Part shown: in pieces, positions 58,283 to 64,000 of the stretch
Layout of the letters: each line of letters starts with the position of its first letter
How positions within the stretch are numbered: the first letter of the stretch is position 1
Origin: Rhexocercosporidium sp. MPI-PUGE-AT-0058
Lineage: Eukaryota; Ascomycota; Leotiomycetes; Helotiales
Direction of reading: 5' to 3'
NCBI GenBank assembly: GCA_020746875.1
Contig: JAGTJL010000009.1
Coordinates: forward strand, 1,240,001-1,304,000
Length of the DNA stretch: 64,000 nt
The notes under the pieces: model-generated
What the model was told of the DNA's origin: nothing
The model's database searches: none
Seen by the model: the letters and a program-made list of their open reading frames with translations, nothing else
Program-made: the position numbers and the translations under genes

Positions 58283-59848
58283 ATGGCACCCAACAAGCAT
58301 TCCCGCCGTACTCCGAACACAAAGCAACCTGTGTTACCGGGCCCCCAAATCAAGAATCTGGCTGTCAGTCTCAATGGCTGGGCTATGACAGATGGCATGA
58401 ATGGTAGAGAGACCAATCAAATCATTACGGCCCGCTCAACCTTCTTGACCCTCTACAGTACCATCATCACGAACAATAACGGCAAGGATACTATCTTTAG
58501 ATCTTCCTTGGACTTCTCGGAAAGTGAGCTGGCAAACCCCATTAATGGCAACCGCAGATATCTCATTGTTGGATATGCACCCCGCGCCATTACCCAAGGG
58601 GAATATCTAAAGAAAAACAAGGCTTATGGCAAACCAAAGACCAAGTCCATAGGCAACGCCAAACCTACCAATGTGATACCTTGGGATTCTACAGCACCAC
58701 CCATCTTGGTGGTAACTGAGATACCTGCGAGGGAGGATGGAGCTGTGAGCTTTTGGGCTTTACTTTGGCCAAAGAATGGATTGTGTACTCCGTTTGCCAT
58801 CAAGATTGAAAACATAATTTTCAGATGGGAGTTTCGGACGTTCACAAACACCAAGGCAAGAAAAGCCGCTTGGACTAAGTCTATCACGGAAGCTGTGAAG
58901 ATAATTAGTTGTGGCGGTTTCTCGACCTCCAATGACATGATTTCGAGCAGAAACATGGCAACAAACCCCAAACTGCCAGATGGAGGAATTCCAAGACCGA
59001 CGTCAGCGGTTTCACAACATTCTGTCAAGACAGATCCTGATGGGGGGAATGCACCAGAAGTATCTTATGATATCGAAGTAACCTTCCCAAACAGTAGACC
59101 CGGAGCAGGCGCTGTGCCCCCAACAGCACCAAGTGCCCCAAGAGCGATGATCAACAACTTCGCCGTCAGACCTGGCTCTCTGGCTGCAGTACCGCCATAT
59201 CAACGACCAAATAGTTTCCAGACCCCGACAAAAGTCAACAGCATGGACGACGAACCACTTGCACCTGAGACCTTACAGACGGCAAGGGAATTGCATAGAA
59301 TCGCCCAAGAAAGCCTTAAAGCAGAACGAGACAAATTAATTGCACAGAGCCAAAACACTACCGCTAAGGAAGTGATCCTCAATAAGTTGCAGGCTGCCTT
59401 AAGCCAGGAGAAGGAAGTTTTCCAAAAGGGTGTTTCTTTCCAAGCCAAAAAGCTCACAGAACGGGAGAAGCTTATCCAAATCTGGGAACAGCGCGTGTAT
59501 GAGCGCGAGCAGAGTGTACAAGCTCGAGAGAATGCTTTGAGGGAAAATGAACAACGAACTGAAAAGACTGAACAAAAACTGCGTGGTTGGGAGCAGGTCT
59601 TGACCGAGCGAGGACAAGTATTCGTTGAGCAGGAGCGTCGATATCGGGAGGAACAGGCCAGGCTCAAGGCAGACGAAAAGCAGCTCCAAGATCGAGAGGC
59701 CGCTGTTGACGAGGATCAGAAGGCACTGTATTCGGGAATCGCAGCAATCAGGTCTCTCTCGTCCGTCCAGCAGAACCGAAAGCGAAAAGCCGAGTTTGAT
59801 CATGGCGGGCGAAGATTGAAGAAGCAACGCGACGGCACCGGATTTTGA
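58283..59848 (+). CDS. Coiled-coil protein of unknown function, intact member of a tail-to-tail pair
   Basis: Single-exon gene of 521 residues. The first 210 or so residues form a compact-looking domain (LNGWAMTDGMNGRETNQIIT, NRRYLIVGYAPRAITQ, APPILVVTEIPAREDG, SFWALLWPKNGLCTPFAIKI, ENIIFRWEF). After a Pro-rich linker comes a long Glu/Gln/Arg coiled coil, about residues 340-480 (EREKLIQIWEQRVYEREQSV and similar). The end is a bipartite nuclear-localisation-type tail (NRKRKAEF...RRLKKQRDGTGF). A nuclear scaffold or regulator is possible, but I do not recognise the family. The domain recurs in the decayed gene at 60974-62365 on the opposite strand. Frame is open upstream of 58283 without an ATG, so this start is chosen. 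Confidence 0.82.
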   Translation: MAPNKHSRRTPNTKQPVLPGPQIKNLAVSLNGWAMTDGMNGRETNQIITARSTFLTLYSTIITNNNGKDTIFRSSLDFSESELANPINGNRRYLIVGYAPRAITQGEYLKKNKAYGKPKTKSIGNAKPTNVIPWDSTAPPILVVTEIPAREDGAVSFWALLWPKNGLCTPFAIKIENIIFRWEFRTFTNTKARKAAWTKSITEAVKIISCGGFSTSNDMISSRNMATNPKLPDGGIPRPTSAVSQHSVKTDPDGGNAPEVSYDIEVTFPNSRPGAGAVPPTAPSAPRAMINNFAVRPGSLAAVPPYQRPNSFQTPTKVNSMDDEPLAPETLQTARELHRIAQESLKAERDKLIAQSQNTTAKEVILNKLQAALSQEKEVFQKGVSFQAKKLTEREKLIQIWEQRVYEREQSVQARENALRENEQRTEKTEQKLRGWEQVLTERGQVFVEQERRYREEQARLKADEKQLQDREAAVDEDQKALYSGIAAIRSLSSVQQNRKRKAEFDHGGRRLKKQRDGTGF

Positions 59849-60973
59849 GTGCTTGACACCTATCTGGTGGATTATGACTCTGCATGGGGGATCTTTCATT
59901 CATTTTTCTGCGTCATATGCGCTTAGAGATATGGGGGGGAAACGCTTTCGGCTCAAGGATTTTGCGCAAACTTGCTGCTAGTAATCGGCGTAGGCACATC
60001 ATCAAACTTCAAAGCCAGACGGTTCAAAATAATTTTTACTTTTCCTCGCCGCTTCAGAGTTGCCGATGGCTTAGCGCAACTTAGACCTTCATTGCAATCA
60101 ATTGTTTACTCAAGGCCTTCAATCTCACAAGTCCCATAAAACCGCATGTCGTCAGAGCTTCCACATTGGAGACTTCAGTGCTACAGAGAAATCTAGATAC
60201 AATCGTGTGACTCGATGCCAATCCTTGTAAAGTGTATCCAAGTGTATATATATATTATCTCCACCATCGCATCCCTTTCAGTCCCTCAGATTCTCTGATC
60301 ATCCATCGCTTTCCGACCGAAGATCTCGAAAACCGTCTTAAAGTGTATTAAGATTGGTAATGTTGAACATCCAGCAACATTTTATTGCTCTGTACTGCTA
60401 TGATTAATGTAGAGGACGGTTACTGTCTGCTATGTTACTGTTATGAATAACAGCTAACTCGCCTTCACGCAAGCCATTTGTTTTTCTTGCCTCAGGTACC
60501 CTACAACTTAAGAGACATACCACAATACAATGCCCTTGGAATGAAGCACAGTACATGCCGTGGAATGGTACGGAGCAAAGAATCCAATGCAGAGTGAGGT
60601 GCATATTTTCGTGTAGACAGTCATCCTTGATAGTTGTTGTCCTTGTAAGCGAGTCCCTCAGCAGTCTCGCTTGATACTGGAGCGTGCCAAAACACACAAA
60701 CAACAGAAATCAACCAGGGACAAAATGGTAAAATGCAATGCTTTACTTATTGTCTTATCTCGTCTATCGGTATGTAACTATGCCATGTTTGAGAAGTAGG
60801 GTTGCCAGCCATGCCGCACCCTTACCTCGCAAGGATAACCAACTTCAGATCCATGGTCTACTCTAATCGTTCGATATGTCCGATACCTGTCGGCCCTCCC
60901 ATACATGGTGAAATACCATCGGAGATCCCTGAGGACTGATTGAAGAATACCATTCAAATGTATAGTGCGAAGA
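59849..60973. other. Intergenic region between tail-to-tail paralogs
   Basis: About 1.1 kb separating the 3' ends of the two coiled-coil paralogs. No gene seen. Confidence 0.5.
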
Positions 60974-62365
60974 CTATGATTGCAGCTTGATCTCTAACTC
61001 AGCCGAGTCAGCCCAACCAAGCCCACCTGGTCTGCGAAACAGAGATATCCAAGTAGCCCGAGATCCATCCTTAGAGACTTTGCTACTAGAGCGTAACCTC
61101 TTGGCTTGTCGTTCAAGATCTTCATCAATCTCTCGTCGTCGCTTGATACCATCATAGACCGAGTCGAATATCTCGCCCTTCTCCCGGTCTAGAGCAGATT
61201 GCATTTCTCGTCTCTCCGCCTCCACAGCGTGTCTCTCTTGCAGTAGACCTTTTTGGCATTCGCTTAGTATGTTTTTGTCAACATCAAGCTGCGCCTCCGT
61301 CTTCTTGAGGGCTTCTGCTTTAGCCTCCAGCTCAGATCTTTGCTTTTTGAAGGTTTGACGATCTGCTTCCAATTTAAGTTCCCTCTCAGCAACGGCTATT
61401 TCCCTCGTAGTCAACTCAAGTCCCTGTTGTTCGAATCTTTGCGCTTGGTGGGCAAGGTCTTACAACTGTTGCACGAAGCTGCCTGTTCTTGAAGTAGCTG
61501 ACTTTCGGACGGCAGGATCAGGAGCTTGACCTGTTCCTTGCTTGTCAAAAGCTGGGATGACCGTACCTATGCGGCCCGTTCGGTCCTTACCATTCACAGA
61601 TAAACTTCCGGTATTAGCTCATTGCATTCCAGTTGTATTCAGTGACGTGGTCGAGGGCGTCGGACTGAAGTCGCTAGTTTCTCTTGATTTGAAGCCGTTT
61701 TCTTTTGCCTTCTCATGACGTGTCTGCCACTCGATTCTCTTGGCTTCGTTCGCAACCCTCTCAATCATGGCTGAATGTATTGCAACCACTTCCTCAATAG
61801 TCTCACTTCATGTAGTCATTCTCTTCCTTGTATTGCTCACCAAAGAGCGGAACTCCCATCGAATGAACACCTCACCTTCTCGATTGTATGAGGAACACAG
61901 AGTCCGTTCTTACCAGGGCTCATCAGGGCGTAGAATTTTAGATGTGTATCACCCTCTTTGGGAGCCACTGGCGTCACAACGAGAATAGGAGGAGCATGCT
62001 CCTCCCAGTGAATAATATTGCTTGGCTGGATGGTACCTGTGCCTCTAGGCTGGTCGGCTTCGTATTCTTCGTTATTGCACGTGTGTTGATCCTTCACTGA
62101 ACGTGGTACATATCCAACTATGAGGTACTGCATAGCAGCAGGCGAGGGAGGAGCTATCTCGGCAGCAGAAAAGCTCTGGGTTGATTTGAATGCTATGGAT
62201 GGCGCTAGTTTGTCCTCCTGGACCTTCTTAGCAATCATTGTGTAAGAAGTAGAGGATGGAGCAATTGCGTTGATGATGAGGCCCCTATTCACACCCTTCA
62301 TGCCATCTATCATTGCCCAACCATTCGAATTGAATGCTAGATCCTTGATCTACGATTCAGATAGC
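60974..62365 (-). pseudogene. Decayed paralog of the 58283-59848 coiled-coil gene
   Basis: On the minus strand from about 62365: IKDLAFNSNGWAMIDGMKGV, MQYLIVGYVPRSVKDQ, HAPPILVVTPVAPKEG and FYALMSPGKNGLCVPHTIEK align in order with the intact neighbour. A frameshift near 61872 is needed to reach EVFIRWEFRSL, which matches its IIFRWEF. That frame then meets stops at 61808-61810 (TGA), 61619-61621 (TGA) and 61460-61462 (TAA). It ends in an open coiled-coil part (REIAVAERELKLEADRQTFK onward) with a KRRREIDEDLERQAKRLR basic segment. No start codon is found: a TAG precedes IKDLAF in frame, which could instead be an intron acceptor. Undetected introns could explain some stops, so pseudogene is probable rather than certain. 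Confidence 0.68.
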
Positions 62366-64000
62366 GCACCTAGCCAGGAAGAGGAATTGGACAAGGTTGT
62401 CATTAGGGCGATGTTGGCTTGTGTATGTCAGTCGAGACTAGCTTCTGAAGCGAGACAACTCGTGTAGATGTGTGAAAATCGACTGACCTTGATGCTGAGC
62501 CTTCTCTAGGAATCTTGTCAACATATTAAGGGAACAGTCTGTCCCAGATGATTTGGAGTCCATCTCCGAACGTCTTTTGGAATCGGGACGTGCGAAAGTG
62601 AAAGCTGTGAAAGAGGTATAGCACTGAAGTGGTGCCTACAGTAGGGATCTGGGGTAAGATTGTTATTTGTGGCTGTTTGCGACTTGTGGGTCATTGAGGT
62701 GCCTGATGAGAGATGGTGCCAAGAGGTGCTGTTGAAGACGGCACAACTGAAGGTGAAAGATATTAGCAATTGAACACCCCACCCAGGTTACTGATCGGAC
62801 GGATCAATCGGGTGCCTACCACAGTATCGGTTTTAGTCGGTGACAATTCAGTGAGATGGACTTCATATCAAGCCTGACTGCTGAAGAGGGACTTGAAAAG
62901 TTGCATACATTCCTAGTTACCGCAGTTGGTATGCTTAAAATTTTAGACTCGAGAGCGTGATTGAGAAAAAACGTCGAAGAGGAAAGTAAAAGAGGAAATG
63001 GAATACTTGGATGCCTGATGTACCTAGGAAGCGATGCTAGTATAGAATTTCAGAAACGCACCTTCCTTAGAATTTTCTTGAAGCAGCTTGAACAGCTCGA
63101 CCGAATGAATAGCTCTTCATCTGTTGATCCGCATGATTTCTTGAAATGCATTTAGTAACTCAAACTACAACCTCCCCTTCCGCAATTTAACAGAGCGAAT
63201 TGACGTTTCCTTCGAAAAATTCTGCAAGGAATGAAGATTAGCAATTGGCTTTCTATGGATTCCCTTTCGACGGAGACGATAGCAGGCCCTGAATCGATGA
63301 CAATAACGAGTCTTGGCCCTTGCACTTCTCCAGCTCTTAGAGAACCTTATGCCTGAAAAGCCTCCTCTTCATATATGATCTTGCGTGATTGTGATTCTGC
63401 GATAAGGTAAAATAAATTCCAACTTCAAAGAATGTAGTACTGTGACAAATTTGTGCTTGCCTCCTACGAAATGTGATGCTGCGGTTGCTACAAGGACACT
63501 CGTATATTTCTGCGTTTAATCCGATAAAGAATGATTAAAGTAGGTCTTGGTAGGACAAGCTTCAGCTTGAGCCATAGCTGACAAGATGCGACAACATCCT
63601 ACTATACACATGAGGTTAGTTTCTGTCAACCGAAATTAATCCAGCTGGCACGTTGAACTTGTTCTTAAGTAGTTAGTTGTCAACCAAGATGTCCAGAGAA
63701 GAGTTGATACTCTTTGGATTGGAATATGTCATTCTTACCATCAATACAGACATATTTCTCATATATTTTTCGAAAGACGTCTGCTTGACTGGCAAACTGC
63801 ATGTTTCATAGTGCCGTCAAACAGATACAGTCAGACGAGAACCATTTCCGTGGCACTTTATTTTCATTGGACCTGGGAAACGAGACTTGGGATTACTCCG
63901 TACACTGTCCCTCTGACTAGGATGTCAAGCTTGATTGGCAGACTGAAATTGGATATGATAAGCCCCATTAGAGTTTTTGACGTAAAATACCTGGGGGGCT
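62366..64000. other. Right-hand end of the window, no gene recognised
   Basis: About 1.6 kb, AT-rich towards the end, with only short frames (for example 62961-63155). A possible upstream exon of the decayed paralog (CAAG|GTCAGT near 62488) does not join in frame. Confidence 0.5.

Overview
This is nuclear DNA from a filamentous ascomycete (Pezizomycotina; a Leotiomycetes-like genome is a guess, not shown). Genes are split by short introns, mostly 47-80 bases, with GT...AG ends and CTAAC/CTGAC-type branch sites. The protein families are typical of moulds: Zn2Cys6 and bZIP regulators, a fungal MFS sugar permease, Clr5 and 2EXR proteins, and GPI-type and small cysteine-rich secreted proteins. 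No tRNA, rRNA, intact transposon or CRISPR array was seen.

Layout. 0-4.2 kb: a Zn2Cys6 regulator cut by the left edge, divergent from a maltose-permease-type sugar transporter. 6.4-9 kb: an FAD monooxygenase fused to a multi-pass membrane region. 10.6-18 kb: a small secreted protein, a frameshifted 2EXR gene, and a 1137-residue disordered protein built on GRD/Ala-Gly repeats. 18-21.7 kb: a Clr5-domain gene with two nonsense codons, then a Cdc123-like gene. 22-24.5 kb: two mitochondrial ribosomal protein genes (mL38, uL4m) diverging from a 140-base promoter. 24.8-26.6 kb: a decayed GMC oxidoreductase. 26.6-41 kb: a gene-poor, low-complexity stretch around one bZIP factor gene. 41-43 kb: divergent cytosolic ribosomal protein genes RPS5 and RPS25. 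43.7-53.7 kb: a membrane-anchored cytochrome-b5/MAPR-like protein, a six-cysteine secreted protein, a GPI-type phytocyanin-like copper protein, a CENP-X/MHF2 histone-fold protein and a long coiled-coil protein with a 9-base minisatellite upstream. 55.4-57 kb: the mitochondrial ADP/ATP carrier. 58-62.4 kb: two paralogous coiled-coil proteins arranged tail to tail, one intact and one decayed.

How it fits together. The window mixes housekeeping genes (two divergent ribosomal pairs, the ADP/ATP carrier, CENP-X) with accessory genes and at least four gene relics (2EXR, Clr5, GMC, coiled-coil paralog). I see no biosynthetic cluster, although the FAD monooxygenase fusion resembles secondary-metabolism enzymes. 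Coordinates of spliced genes run from start codon to stop codon; exon boundaries were read by eye from splice signals and frame continuity.
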